DNA of 64,000 nt from Gnomoniopsis sp. IMI 355080 (GCA_027946555.1 JAPEVC010000052.1:62001-126000); one strand, 5' to 3'. Shown: positions 1-11,591, counted from the first letter of the stretch. A program made the numbers and translations. Notes: a model not told the origin generated them from the sequence alone.

Positions 1-42
1 CAAGTTGGAGCCACAATCTGTGGTCGTCCCGGGGTATGTCGC

Positions 43-2387
43 CTACGGCAAATCCATATTCAGATATCCCCAATCCCACAAGTTCTCCAAATGCTCCAGC
101 GGTATGTCTGTTGACAAGTAGCTTTCAGCGGCTGGCACATCCACACCGAGTGACTGTTGCTGCATCTGTGCCTGTTCACCCAGAGGCTCGGACGCGGCGG
201 TAGTGCCCGGTGCTGTGTCGCCAGGAGGCACGCTGTATCTCATGGAGTCCGGCCCCATTATCGGCATTCTAGCAGGGTTGAAGTCCAAGCTAGAGTCGTT
301 GTCGACGGACTGCGTTGGTGCAGATTGGTCACACTCCGGCAAGGAAGTGACCTTGGAACCCGATCCAGTCCTGGCCGGGCTGCTGGTGGTCGCATACAGT
401 GTGTTACTATCACTGGATGAGTTTGAGCCCGTCTTGATGCGCTTGCTTCTGTCCTCCCAGCCCAAAATCATCCTTTCATGAGCTGTCAAGGGCAAGCCGA
501 CGATGAGTTTCTTCAGGACGGCGGCAGAGATTACCGCCGTCTGAGAAAGGTGTGAGACGCCCTCAAGCAGGTCCATTGAATTTCGCAACGCGAGAACCAC
601 GCGATCCCGCTTGGGAAGGGTGCGGTCAAGGTCATGCGCTAGCGCAGAGCACAAGACTGTGGCGCCATCGAAGATGAAGAAGAGGATGAAGAAGTACTTG
701 ACACAGGCTGGATAGATCAACTTGTAGAACCGCTCCGCAGCATCAAGGAGGTCGAGACAAGCATCAACGCCTTTAGCGCGGAGATCTGACTCCTGACGAG
801 TCCCCTTGATCTCAGGATCGGAAGCACCTATCAAGTATGCTTTCAGGGGTCCAAGGAGGAAGGAGTGTGCCACTACATTGAGCTGGCAGCGCATGAATGG
901 GACATAAGGGTACTTCTCGTCCCAGTCTTTGTTTGGCCGATAATCACGGAGGACGGCAGGGAACGTGTCCATCCACCTTTCGACCTCCTTCTCAATGCGC
1001 AATGTGAGAGCGACGGAGTTGTTGTGACCAAGTTCGCGAAACAGAGGCGAAATAATCACGCCGATCTGCGCTTGGTAGGCAACGCTGGCGATCGGCGTCG
1101 GGACCTCTGGGTCTGCGTTCCCTTCCAACCTGGATGGCAAGCCAAGTCGCATGTTCTTCTGATCAGTGTGAACCGGACGTGAGAGGACGCCGGACATTTG
1201 CCCTTTTGATCTTGTTCAGCATGAAGATGGCAATCAAGGAGTAATTCTGGAGCACACGTACAATCTGCGTTCCAGATAATGCACCACAGTCTCCTTCTCA
1301 TCTCCCGGTCAAATTCGGACAAAGTGTCTGATTCAGAGTCTTTGTGCATGCCGCTCTCCTGTGCTGCACGGATGGCAGATCCCAATGCATGCCAAGCCTC
1401 GATCATTTTCGCCTCGTACTTGAACCATACCGCAGCGAGAAAGAGCTGTTGCACCATGACGATCGCATCCTCAAACTCACCTGGCGGGATGGACGCGCTC
1501 AGCTCCACGGCCGCGGTGTGGAAGCGCTCTGTTAGAGTTTGTGCTTTCTCACCCAGCTCAAACTCGAGCTTGTTGCGCAGGTCGTCCTCGAGGAACTGTG
1601 TAGAAGACGCGCATACTTGAAGCAGGAGGCAGGTCAGTTCTGGGCTTAGCTGACGCTCAGCCGCTCGATCGTCCCACCACTCGGTGCATTGTGCCGTCAA
1701 TTGGGCTGGAAAGCAGGTGTAATATTGGTAGTTGGAGACCTCGAGGAAGTTCTTCACCAATATATCTGCAAAGAATGTCAGCGCGGGTCTAGGCCCCAGC
1801 AGAAAAGTGACTAACTAACCGGTATAAGTCTTCGGAAGGATGCTTCCCAGGGCCTTCTTCACGTGCTCACTGTTGAATCTCCTGCTTCGGTCTGAAGCGT
1901 CAAGGTGCAAAGCCTTGCGTGTGAACGTGATAGTGTCCGATGTGGGTGCATACCCCAGTCTCGACAATCCTCTAGAGAGTTCGATCTCTGGGTCTAGAGT
2001 CGGACTCTGTCCGACTTCCTCTTGCGACCTGTGTGAAGTAGAGTAAGCTGTTGTAACTTCTTTCTCGGACTTGCTTCTTTTAATATGAGCTGTGTTGCAA
2101 TAGTTGCGCGCCTACCTATTTGTGGCCTGAGCATCCTCGACCTCAACGGTCGCCGGCAAGGGTTTTGAATTTGGAGGAATTTGGCACAAGTGAGGCACTT
2201 TCCTGGACTGGCAATGATTACAAGGCCATTCCCGATTACACTATATCTTTCACTTCGTTAGCCACAAATTGAATCTGCATGTCCAGACTGGACTGTTGTA
2301 ACTTGCCTTTTGCTTGCGCCGTTGGCACTCCCCACAGGCCGTTGGCGCGCGGCCCGTTTTCAGCTTGATGGTCACGTTCGTGCTCAT
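43..2387 (-). CDS. Zn2Cys6 fungal transcription factor, 5 exons
   Basis: Predicted nuclear regulator with an N-terminal Zn(II)2Cys6 cluster and a fungal-specific transcription factor domain. Exons on the minus strand: 2387-2307, 2240-2116, 2028-1820, 1765-1262 and 1202-43, together 2079 nt or 692 aa, with phases agreeing at every junction. Exon 1 carries the first two cysteines (ACGEC followed by basic QRRKQK). Exon 2 opens with the third cysteine and continues CNREWPCNHC, giving all six cysteines in C-x2-C-x6-C spacing only if the first intron is removed. That intron starts with GC (AAAG/GCAAGT) and ends in TAG. The middle region has the usual landmarks of the family, including a WCIIWNADWQMSGVLSRP stretch formed across the last intron. 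The C-terminal third is Ser/Thr/Gln-rich and probably the activation region. Targets cannot be told from the sequence. The neighbouring effector-like gene has the same orientation, but nothing links them. Confidence 0.85.
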
Positions 2388-3250
2388 GATTTGACTATAT
2401 TCTTGCAGAAATAGAAAAGAAGTCGAGATTCTGTGGAAGAGAGACGTAACAAGTGCAAAAAAACCTCATGGATAAGTTGATATATATTTCTCCGTCAAAA
2501 GCAATGGTCTTGGGGCGGCGTCGTAATCCACCAGCGGTCTTGCATTCGTGTTACCAACATGGGCACATTTCCGAGCCCTGGAGCGCAGATCTTACCGCAT
2601 CTGCTCTTCCCAGGTTATTCCCGTTTTGGTGTGGCTTGAGAGCTGAAGATAATAAAGTTATGGTCGTCGAAGGTAATCCTAGCATTGGGCGAATTTTATT
2701 GGTGCCAAAGGAGTTTTTTTTTTTAACATCCCAAAGGTGCGGTTCCATGTCGGTGATACGACGAGAAGGTTGGATTGTTAGAGGGTGCACAGAACCCTAT
2801 TGTCCGCCAACTCTTAGATGAGGGCTACGGTGACCCATGTCTGGCTCCAAAGTACCAGACGCCCTGTTTCAATGACAATGAACGCCATAGAAGTTGTACG
2901 ACAGCCAATTTTTTTTTACATTTTCTCTTAACCACTAAATAATGTGGTTCATCTATGTATTTCCAATACTTTGCCTTTCTGCTCATCCTGGATTGCATTG
3001 GATTTCGAGGCACGTTCAAGGGCTTGGTAGAACTTTGTCCCTCTGATTTCTCTATGACGAGTGTTGCCACACGGATCAAAATTACACTAGTACAATTATT
3101 CAAAATATCGACCCTGATAATTGTTCCAACGTATTGTACATAAAATGTTCCTCGTCAACCATTCTCCAAGACTCCATGATACGGCTTGCAACCTTTGTTC
3201 CCATCTCAGAAACCTCTAAATATCTAGTCATTGTCCTCTTGTTTCCTCGC
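2388..3250. other. Intergenic, no gene seen
   Basis: This is the upstream region of the zinc-cluster regulator and the downstream region of the effector-like gene. Only short open frames without family resemblance are present. It has homopolymer T tracts near 2714 and 2910. It may hold the regulator's 5' UTR and promoter. Confidence 0.5.
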
Positions 3251-4030
3251 TTATTGATGCTCACCTTCGCCAACGCAGAAGGGAATGGGGTACGTGCTAG
3301 CATTGCACATGACAATGGGTCCCTTGACCCATTCCAGATCTCCGTATGTCTGGCTGGTGTAGGAGCTCGTGCTGAAGGTCTCGACGGTAGGAGAGTCGGT
3401 GCAGCCAGACAAAACGTTGCCAGTAACGCGGTGCACGTAGGGGTTGCTGATCACCAGGCCGTACTGGCCATTGGGTACGTTGAAAGAGAAAGTCTGGGTA
3501 TCAGTGGTGGTGTAGGTGTTGGTGTATGAGAGTGAGAGTGAAGCAGTGAGCACGCTCTCTAGCGTGACACCAACAGTCTCACTGACCTGACAAGTTAAAG
3601 TCAGTTCCATCGCTCTGTCATTACAATCTGGCCCGCCTTCTGGACTCACTTGAACAGCATCTGCTATCGAATAACCTTTTGAAACAGCAACAGTAGCGAC
3701 GCTTGATCCGGTATTGCCAATGACCGGGGACATGGCGACATCCCAGTCGTTGAAGTTCTCGTCAGTGAGTACCTGCACCTCGGTGCTCTCTTCGCACTTC
3801 TTATCAAGCTTCGCCGCCATCGCCGGGGCCCGGCCAATGTTGGCACGGGCCTCACGCCGGCGCTGCACCTCGCGCTTGTCTTCTTGAATCTGATACTCCC
3901 ACTTCTTCATGACAACGTGGTCACCGTCCTCGCGAAGGAGAAGAACATCGTCAAACTCAAGGACCTTGGGTGCCGGCTTGGCCTGACTGGCGCCGAGGAG
4001 GGCGAGGATGGTGAAGGTGGAGAAAAGCAT
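3251..4030 (-). CDS. Secreted effector-like protein (CELP0028-like)
   Basis: Single-exon gene for 259 aa. Residues 1-17 form a signal peptide (MLFSTFTILALLGASQA), followed by a charged pro-like stretch to about residue 75 rich in Glu/Arg. The rest is a compact domain with scattered cysteines and alternating Ser/Thr runs around residues 150-200, ending in a conserved-looking block containing TYGDLEWVKGPI and CNASTYPIPFC. From memory this layout matches proteins annotated as CELP0028 effector-like in plant-associated Sordariomycetes; I could not check it. The Ser/Thr-alternating strands next to a VPNGQYG turn are reminiscent of beta-rich pore-forming folds, but this is inference only. Extracellular location is well supported; function is unknown. 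Confidence 0.8.
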   Translation of the reverse strand: MLFSTFTILALLGASQAKPAPKVLEFDDVLLLREDGDHVVMKKWEYQIQEDKREVQRRREARANIGRAPAMAAKLDKKCEESTEVQVLTDENFNDWDVAMSPVIGNTGSSVATVAVSKGYSIADAVQVSPEGGPDCNDRAMELTLTCQVSETVGVTLESVLTASLSLSYTNTYTTTDTQTFSFNVPNGQYGLVISNPYVHRVTGNVLSGCTDSPTVETFSTSSYTSQTYGDLEWVKGPIVMCNASTYPIPFCVGEGEHQ

Positions 4031-6674
4031 TGTAAAGCTGGAACGATCGTGCCGTCGAAAATGAACTTCAAACTAATACTCAAGATGGAAATAGGGCGCT
4101 CCGTGTAAGGATGTTGCTCAAAATGAGTGACGTCGGTATGTGTTGTAAAGACTGGCTTTCTGTGCTTTGACAGATGAATGAAGGTAAGGAAGATGCTTGA
4201 AACTGATCTGCTGAGAATAATTATTTGCAATCGAGGTCGTGATGTCTAGTATTTATTCATGATGGTCCGACCAAGTTTTACGGACCTGCGGTCCATCACC
4301 TGTAAGGCACGACATGTGTTGCCAATCGAGCAGTTCGCGATGTCCCCTGGATTGCATGGTCACATAGATGAATTGATATGAGCTAAGGATAAACGTATCC
4401 GCATGCCAAGGTCTTCTTCTGGGCACAGGCACTAAAGGCTTGAGTCAGTTGCCCTATTGCGAGCTCCGTAGGACGAGGCTGTGTGCAGACGATCGGCTGT
4501 TTCAACGTCCCGCTTCCAAGCATTCCTAGTCGATCCGGGGAAACAGGTGGGTAGGATCGCTGCAAGGCGAGTAAGGCTAGTGTCCAAAAATACCAACATT
4601 CATCTGAATTCTATTCTTCTCCAGCCCTACCGTGATATAGTTCGTCAAATACCATGACCTTCTGCCAAGATAACGAGCTAACCCCAGCTCTCCTTCGAAG
4701 GAATGACTGACTAACGAAAACGAATAAGTCCAATTTCGAATACATGTCTCCTAGACCTAGGCTTCAGGTTCCTGCTCGCGCCTTTTCGCAGGCTATTCTG
4801 TAGTGTTCATATAGCTGTTGGTCTGAATTTACTAAAGGCGTCGCGGTGCACATGGACAATTCGACGCGACCAGGATGAACGGGTGTCGAAGAAGCTTCTT
4901 TTAGGTTTCTTCGCAACGAGGCCGCTACCATCATTGATTTGTTCGGTAACCTACTCCCGATAAGGACCCGTTTGCCCCACCGAGCTGAGACGCGGGCGAC
5001 AAGGTAAACATCCTCTTCATCGGTGTGCCCTAGCGAATCAAAGAATTGCTTGGTGCTAAGGATTGGTATTCAAGAAGTTAGTCGCCGTTATTAAAAGTTC
5101 TATGTATCATCTGACATACCAAAATTGACAAAGGAGGAAATGACGCTGGGCGCAGTGGCAGTGAGGATGTTTCAATAGGCTGACTTAGAGGTTGTTTCGA
5201 ATGTGACACTGCCACCCAGAACATGAAATGCCTGCTGCCATTCTCCATTCACGCCCACAAAAGCCCATAGTATAACAAGGCTACGGGAACACATCCAATC
5301 AATAAACTGGGACTCCGCGATTTCGTGTGAGGAAAATTGCGTCCATAATAGACACTGCACTGAGTCGTCTTGTCCTGAAGAATGCAGTACACAGTGAGCA
5401 GTTCAGTGGACACAGCCAGCAATGCCACTATTCAGGTAGTCTCCGTATGCGGAAGGCCGATTTGATCTACGTTGTCTTGACTCTTGGCAGTTTAGTAACT
5501 CACCGTTGACCAATTTTGCAGACAGCGGTCTGAAAAAGTCCCGAAGACATCATGAGTCGGTGATCATTGCACTCAGGAGGTCAAGAGGCCGTGGTGACTC
5601 AGCCATGCCATCAAGGTTGATGACAGGCGGGTGCACTTACGTACAGAGAAGGTCTTTGGTCGCGTAAAGTGCCACGAAGTATTCTTATCAACGATCAAGC
5701 AAAGGATGCACAAAGTGCTAAGCAGTGAGTATATCCTCTGATGACTCCAAATACACGGGACACGTGCAGTCGTGCGCTTGAGGTCCCTTACAGACCTAAC
5801 CAGGCTGATGGCTTGAGTGTGAGAAGTCTTGCTGTAGGAAATGCCTAATCAGCAGGACAGGACCGTTCAGTTATGCAATCAGTTCCGGTACCTACCTACA
5901 TATCACATGTGTGATTGTTCTGATACATCCCCACAGCCAGTGTTCGAGCGCAGGCCACCAGATCTCGATTCATACACGCTCAGGTTAAGGAGTATGTATT
6001 GCCTCACCGGATCCTAGTGCAATAGTTCAGGTCGTCACGACTCACGAGCTCCCATGTGCATAAGTTAGTATCACGGAGCTCAGTGTAAAGCTTGGCAGGA
6101 TTTTAATCGTGAGTCCAAAAGCCCCTAAAATACTCATCAATCTTTCATTATGGTCCAAAATGGCAGATCTTGCCAAGGTAGGTTTCTATCGTACAAATGA
6201 ATAGTGGAGGCTGGATCAACCTCAACCACAATTGGACCGTGGTAATTTTCAGGGGTTCCCACTGATTAAAGAATGAGACGTGGACGGTCTGTCGGCCTCT
6301 TTGCTTGAATTGAGTTGCCCGAGATTGTCCCCTTGTTGTCATTCATCCAGAGCCTGCCCTTTCCCTCGTGCAACATGATTTCTACTTATTACCGTCAGAT
6401 CCATCCACGGCTCTCGATGGCATTTGTTTCGGAATATTTCTCAACCTCATTGGTATACCTACTCACTTAGGCAAATGCAAACACACTCACATTTATGTGG
6501 TGAGTTGCTGTAAGGTCTAGCCTCGTCTCGTATCAGCTCTAGCACCTGTTATTTGCTCTGAGTGGAGGCTCTTTGTATCATTTTACGAAGTCGCAAGGCA
6601 ACAGGCAATGTTTACCAAGGTATGTAATATTCAATTTTCACCCATATACCTAGGTAGAATATTGTCATTTCTTA
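4031..6674. other. Long intergenic region without a recognisable gene
   Basis: About 2.6 kb with stop codons in all frames and only short open frames. No transposase, reverse transcriptase or terminal repeat was seen. A CCTAGG-centred palindrome (TACCTAGGTA) lies at 6647-6656. The stretch may contain old degraded repeat DNA, but nothing specific can be named. Confidence 0.4.
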
Positions 6675-6941
6675 TCAATGCGACGAGCGCTTCCAAAGTT
6701 TTCTTAGACCTGTCCATGCCATCCACTTGGGGACGCCGCCCCGGGCCACCGGGGCATTTTCTCTAAGGAGAGCGGGGCATTGGCTACAGCGATGGTGAAC
6801 ATTCAACACGCCTTTCAAGTATTGAACGCCCTGGCACCTATAGTCAAGAGGTTCGAGTTGTCGACGAAACTCCTCACACATCAACTTGTCCTTAAACTCC
6901 AAATGACCGCAAGAATAGGTCCAGTATTGTCCTGTACACAT
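6675..6941 (-). CDS. Small Cys/His-rich protein
   Basis: Open frame of 88 aa beginning MCTGQYWTYSCGH. The ATG at 6941 is preferred over the in-frame extension to 7016 because the Cys/His pattern starts there. Cysteines and histidines are spaced as in a small metal-binding protein: MC, SCGH, MCEEF, RCQG, HHRCSQCP. There is no signal peptide. Small fungal proteins opening with an MC...CGH pattern are common and uncharacterised; I recall the pattern but cannot name a family. It could be a chance frame, as it is short and its C-terminal tail (after residue 65) looks unconstrained. Confidence 0.5.
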   Translation of the reverse strand: MCTGQYWTYSCGHLEFKDKLMCEEFRRQLEPLDYRCQGVQYLKGVLNVHHRCSQCPALLRENAPVARGGVPKWMAWTGLRKLWKRSSH

Positions 6942-7344
6942 GTTGTAGGGTTTGAAAAATGTTAAAGGTCGAATGACTTGGAGTTTGAGTATGGACGAGT
7001 GGGTCTTATGTCCCAAGTATAGTTGCTATACCTGGTCCTTTTGTGTTGTACTCCAGTAGCCGCTGATGTAAGGATGTGTAGATGTGCTGCCAAACGCACT
7101 TAAGTACCCATGTATTGTCTTGAGGATTGTGTTGAAGTATGAACTGATACAAACCTCTTAAATTGGGATAGTGTGTGCCTTGCCCGCGTATTTATCCACA
7201 AGAGGAACGGGTGTTCAGTAAATTTGAAGAAAAATTCACTGCATATCTCATACTAAGTTCTTTAGAGTGACTGGCTATATTTTGTATAAGCAATGACTCA
7301 AGAGATTAAGTATCGTCAGAACTTCAATAATAGACCTCTTCTTC
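6942..7344. other. Intergenic, nothing recognised
   Basis: Short spacer between the permease 3' end and the small Cys-rich gene, both on the minus strand. It would hold the permease 3' UTR and the small gene's promoter. No further feature was seen. Confidence 0.4.
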
Positions 7345-9300
7345 TCAAATTTTGGCTACAGTAACTACCTTCTCTTCATCGGTCACCGTGCCAGATTCAC
7401 TCTCGCCCAAATGGATCATCTGCGCATGTTCCTCGAGCACGAATGGTGAGCTTCCACGCTGCCTGTTCGCAGGAAAGAGAGTATGCAATCCCCAATGGAC
7501 CACCAATGTAGCGAAGAAGCCGTATAAATAAGACATTTCATAGATATGGTCCCAGCCCTGATCGCTAGACAGGCCTTGAATCGCTCGAGCAAAGCCAGCT
7601 ACAATAGTTCGTTAGCGCTATTTCCACACACCGTCACCAAATTCAGGAATGGTCACTCACGTAGCAGAGGAGCCATTCCTAGGATCCAAGCCGTGAAGCA
7701 CCTCCAGTTGAATCCTCCCGTGTACCAATATGCACTTCGGGAGTTACCCATGTACATATCGCCAATGTGGTACTCCCCATGCCGGACGAGGAAGTAATCT
7801 GACACGACGATGCCTGTCATTGGGCTAAGAAAAACTGACCAGCCGCTGAGAACAGTGATGAAGGTTCCGGGGTTACTGGCGCGTGTAAGTCAGTCTAAAA
7901 TGTGTCTTTCTCGCACAAGCAGACAGACCGGATGTGAACTCACGTCACATAATTCCAAGGACATATGGCCATGGCAATCACCGTCAAGATGTAGCATCCT
8001 CGTCGGATATTGATCCACCTGGTCATAGTGTTAGTCTTTCTTGTGCTTGCTTCATTCAGATCGGGTGAACCCACTTCGGACAAAGGGCCGCCATATCCAT
8101 GCCCGTAGAAATGCCATTCAACATCTGGCACAGCGCAAGCTGATCCACGAGGAATCCCAACCCAGCAAAGAATGTCCCCGCCCGCGCCGCCGGCGTCATG
8201 GAATGATCCTGGATCGTCAAGAGCAGCTCGAACGGATTCCAGATATACTCGCCGTAAATTGTCGCCGCACCCGACGTAATCAAAATGCCACACACCGATG
8301 TCACGACAATGAAGATCGGCGCCGCCACAAACTGCCCAAATAACGCAGCGTTTGGATTTTTGGCATACCGTGTCCAGTCGCTCTGACCCAGACACCCACT
8401 GGCTTGTGACCCGACAATGCTCTGCAAGCCGAAGAGCGCGGCCCAGCTGAGGGATGGTCCCGATTTCGTGGCGGGCGCGCTCATGAGGGCCCCTGCACCT
8501 CCGGCTGCGTGAATGGCCCAGCCTAGCATGCCGAACATAGTGGCGGCGATCATGATGAAGGTGATGCGAAAGGGCAGTTGGAGCTTCTCCGGCGGGATCA
8601 TGGGGAAGGGCGAGAAGATGACGATGAAGACGAAGAAGGAGATGAGGCTTGCTGTATCGACATTGGCAGAAGCCGGGAGCGTGTTGGCCATGTCACGAAA
8701 TTTTAGGCCTATGACGGCTCGGAGCATAATCTTTACAGCTGCGGTGACTTCAGCTTTAGTGATCCTCGGAGAGTTTGCTCTTTTCTTACTGACCTTGACC
8801 ACCCCAATACGCTTGGATGCCCATCCATACACAGGCCGTCACAATGCGGTTAAGCACCGGCCAAAATCCACCTCTCATTCCCCAGGACGCACGAGAGAGA
8901 ACTGTAAAGCCCAGATAGAGATGGCTCCCTGGCCATCCGGCGAGGACAGCCACGAGGGCCGAGATGAGCGCCACGCCTACCATACAGCCCATAGCCTGAG
9001 GTGCACTCAACCCCAAGGACAGTAATGTGGAGCCGGCGGTCCACGCTGTTGTGTTAATACTGGCGAAGACAACTCATGTCAGCCTCGGGATCGAAAGAGG
9101 AGATATATGCACAGACGGACTCACCCGCAGATGACCCAGTATCCTGCAAAGCCCTGCCATGTCCATGTTCTCCTGTTTTCGGGAATGGGGATAAGATCAC
9201 GATTGCACCAGAAAGTGTTGCGATAGTTTGCGTGTTCGTCTACCGGGCACTCGAGACGCTTGGCCCAGTAACGGAGGCGAGACTTGCCTTCGCCAGCCAT
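7345..9300 (-). CDS. NCS1-family nucleobase/allantoin-type permease, 6 exons
   Basis: Plasma-membrane symporter of the nucleobase:cation symporter-1 (Fur/uracil-allantoin permease) family. Exons: 9300-9125, 9059-8794, 8738-8075, 8018-7944, 7875-7661 and 7598-7345, giving 1650 nt and 549 aa, normal for the family. The start at 9300 places the family's N-terminal NRDL-x-PIP-x-x-RRTW block at about residues 30-45. About twelve hydrophobic segments follow. Family landmarks include the GINTTAWTAGSTLL segment in helix 1, WMGIQAYWGGQ followed by the spliced AVKIMLRAVIG, a QSDWTRYAKNPN motif and the NPGTFITVLSGWSVFLSP segment. The cytoplasmic tail is acidic. Substrate (uracil, allantoin, thymine or another nucleobase) cannot be decided by eye. 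It is divergent from a 2OG dioxygenase and shares a GATA-rich promoter with it. Confidence 0.92.
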
Positions 9301-9980
9301 TGCAGGGGATCGTCCAAGTCCACGCCCGTCAAAGAGGCACAAAGGAAAGCTGAATTGCACTCGGTCGATGTGTAGTAGAGGCTGGTAAAATCTCGCAGAC
9401 TTTGGGGATAGGGTCTCAGCCTTGATTACTGTCTCACACACTGCCTACCTACCTGAATAGGTACCTATCCAGGTACATAGCACTCGTGTATGTAGCATTT
9501 ATATGCGAGACACGCAAGTTGATAACCGACGGATATATCCCAAGCCACTCCGCATTGCCAATCATGTATCTTGAGATTGTGGAAATTCGCCTATTGAATC
9601 GTGCCTGTGAAAGGCATGCTTTGGCTTATGGAGATAAGATATCCCGCCATGCCGGTGATATTGCAGAGGATAGATAACCACCGGCGGTCCCGGGAAGCTT
9701 CTTGGAGATAGTGAGTCTTGGTCCGGCGGCGCCCGCGTACGATATCTCCAAAGTCTGTCTAGTGATCGTTGCCAAAGTGAGACCCCGCGTGGTGCCACAC
9801 ACGTGTAGTGCCATCCCATGATTCCAACGTCACGTCCCTTGTATGGTATGTACATTCTAGTTTTGCCTCTAAACCTTTGAAAACAACCAGCCAATATCAG
9901 AACTGGACTCTGCCAGTAAACATCTCTTTCTGTTCCTAGAACATAGACAGTGACAACCGATTGCCCATTGTGGACCAAAA
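9301..9980. promoter_or_regulatory. Shared divergent promoter with clustered GATA sites
   Basis: 680 bp between the start codons of the permease (-) and the dioxygenase (+). It contains GATAAG at 9633-9638, GATAG at 9669, GATAAC at 9673-9678 and GATAG at 9707-9711, four GATA cores within 80 bp. In filamentous fungi HGATAR sites bind the nitrogen regulators AreA/Nit2, and NCS1 permeases and purine/pyrimidine catabolic genes are classical targets. Co-regulation by nitrogen status is inferred. An ACCTAC/GGTACC-rich patch lies at about 9445-9475. Confidence 0.5.
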
Positions 9981-11095
9981 ATGGCGGCAGCATTGCCTGT
10001 GATCGATTTCAGTCGCTGGCTGCAGGGCTCAGCCGAGGACAAAACGCAAGTCGCCCACGACCTAGCCGAAGCATGCCGTCGAGTTGGATTCGTCTATGTG
10101 GTCAACCACGGCGTCCCCACCAATCTCCTCGACGAAGCCTTTTCTTGGTCCAAGAAGCTCTTTGACCTGCCCGAGGATAAGAAAATGCTGGCGCCACATC
10201 CCCCGGGCCCTGACGTGCACCGCGGCTACTCTTGGCCCGGCTTGGAGAAAGTTTCACAGTATATCCACCAAGACGGGTTGGACTCCGATGAAGAGGACCA
10301 GCAGCTACGGCAGGTGCAAGATTGCAAGGAGTCGTACGAGATTGGGAGCGAGACGTGTGCAAGCCAGCCCAACCAGTGGCTGCCAGAGGAGGTCCTTCCG
10401 GGATTCCGGAGCTTCACAACTGGGTTCTACTGGACCTGTTTCAACACGGCAAAAGAGTTATTGAAGGCAATAGCGATTGGTATCGGCTTAGAGGATGAAG
10501 AGTTCCTGTTGAAGTTCCACAGTGGAGAGAACAACCAGCTGCGGTTGCTGCACTACCCTCCGGTCGAACGAGACAAGCTTTCCAGCAATGCGATAGCGAG
10601 GATGCCGGCACATTCGGACTGGGGCTCGATAACTATGTTATTCCAAGATGATTGTGGTGGATTGCAGGTCGAAGCAGCTGGAAAGCCTGGGGAGTTCGTT
10701 GATGCTACACCCATCAAGGGGGCGCTGATTATGAATGTGGGAGATCTATTGATGCGCTGGAGCAATGGTGAGTCGCCAGCAACTCCTTTGCTGAGCGCGA
10801 GATCCGCTGATGTCTCGCAGACTATCTCAAATCGACACTGCATCGCGTCACGGTCCCTCCTGTGGCTGCAGAGCAACCCGTTGGAGGCAAAGCAATGACG
10901 CGGGCCCGATATTCCATCCCGTACTTTGTCTCTCCTGATCCTGCGTCAGTCATCGAATGCCTTCCTGCCTGTGCGGACTCGACAAATCCTGCCAAGTATC
11001 CGCCAGTAGTCCAGGACGACTATAGGCGATTGCGGGCAAAACTCCAATATTCAGAAAAGCCGGCGGAGTCAGCCACACCAATTTCTGCCTTTTGA
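9981..11095 (+). CDS. 2-oxoglutarate/Fe(II) dioxygenase, isopenicillin N synthase-like
   Basis: Cytosolic non-haem iron oxygenase of 353 aa from two exons, 9981-10767 and 10821-11095, separated by a 53-nt intron (gtgagt...gcag). The DIOX_N part (residues 5-115) has PVIDFSRW and a GFVYVVNHGVP block. The 2OG-FeII_Oxy core carries the iron ligands H211 and D213 (AHSDWGS), the distal H270 (STLHRV) and the 2-oxoglutarate-binding R292-x-S294 (RARYS). All catalytic residues are present, so it should be active. Relatives include thymine-7-hydroxylase, gibberellin-type oxidases and many secondary-metabolite enzymes. Divergence from an NCS1 permease suggests a nucleobase-related substrate, thymine hydroxylation being the best-known fungal precedent, but this is inference. 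Confidence 0.9.
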
Positions 11096-11591
11096 AAATG
11101 CTGGCGAGATACTTCAGCTGCCACAGCCTAAGTCCCCTGGAAAGTTGAAGTTACTGCCCAGATCGGAGCCAGCGACCAAGGTAAGCGGAGAGGTGTATGG
11201 CACGAAAATCGCCCCAGCGTCTTCGAGTCGTGTGGCAAAACCCATAGAATGGAGTCCAATGTCGACTGCTGTGTGATTTTGCTTCAGGTTATTCGCCTGT
11301 TATTGTTGATCATCCCAGAAATCAAGGTTTGGTCTTTCATAACTCTACGTGATCCGGGGCTTCGTAGGAGCTCACAATCGTCAAGATCATGATCTCCCAT
11401 TTGTGAGCTAGTTTTGTGCAGTAAACAGACCAGTCTTGTACTGCATATGCAATCAATACTCAATAACCGCCTGCGGGGACCATGCAATCTTTTTATTCCC
11501 ACATACTTACCCTAGTAGCTGATCGTTCCCGTAATCTTGCTTGGATTTACTCCGGCTATTTAGCTATCCCTCCAAAGACCCTTGGTGCTTG
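11096..11591. other. Convergent intergenic spacer
   Basis: Lies between the 3' ends of the dioxygenase (+) and the NLR gene (-). No open frame of interest was seen. It should contain both 3' UTRs and polyadenylation sites. Confidence 0.4.

Noticed and set aside
8041..9025. Plus-strand open frames opposite the permease
   Set aside because: Antisense shadows of the NCS1 coding exons.
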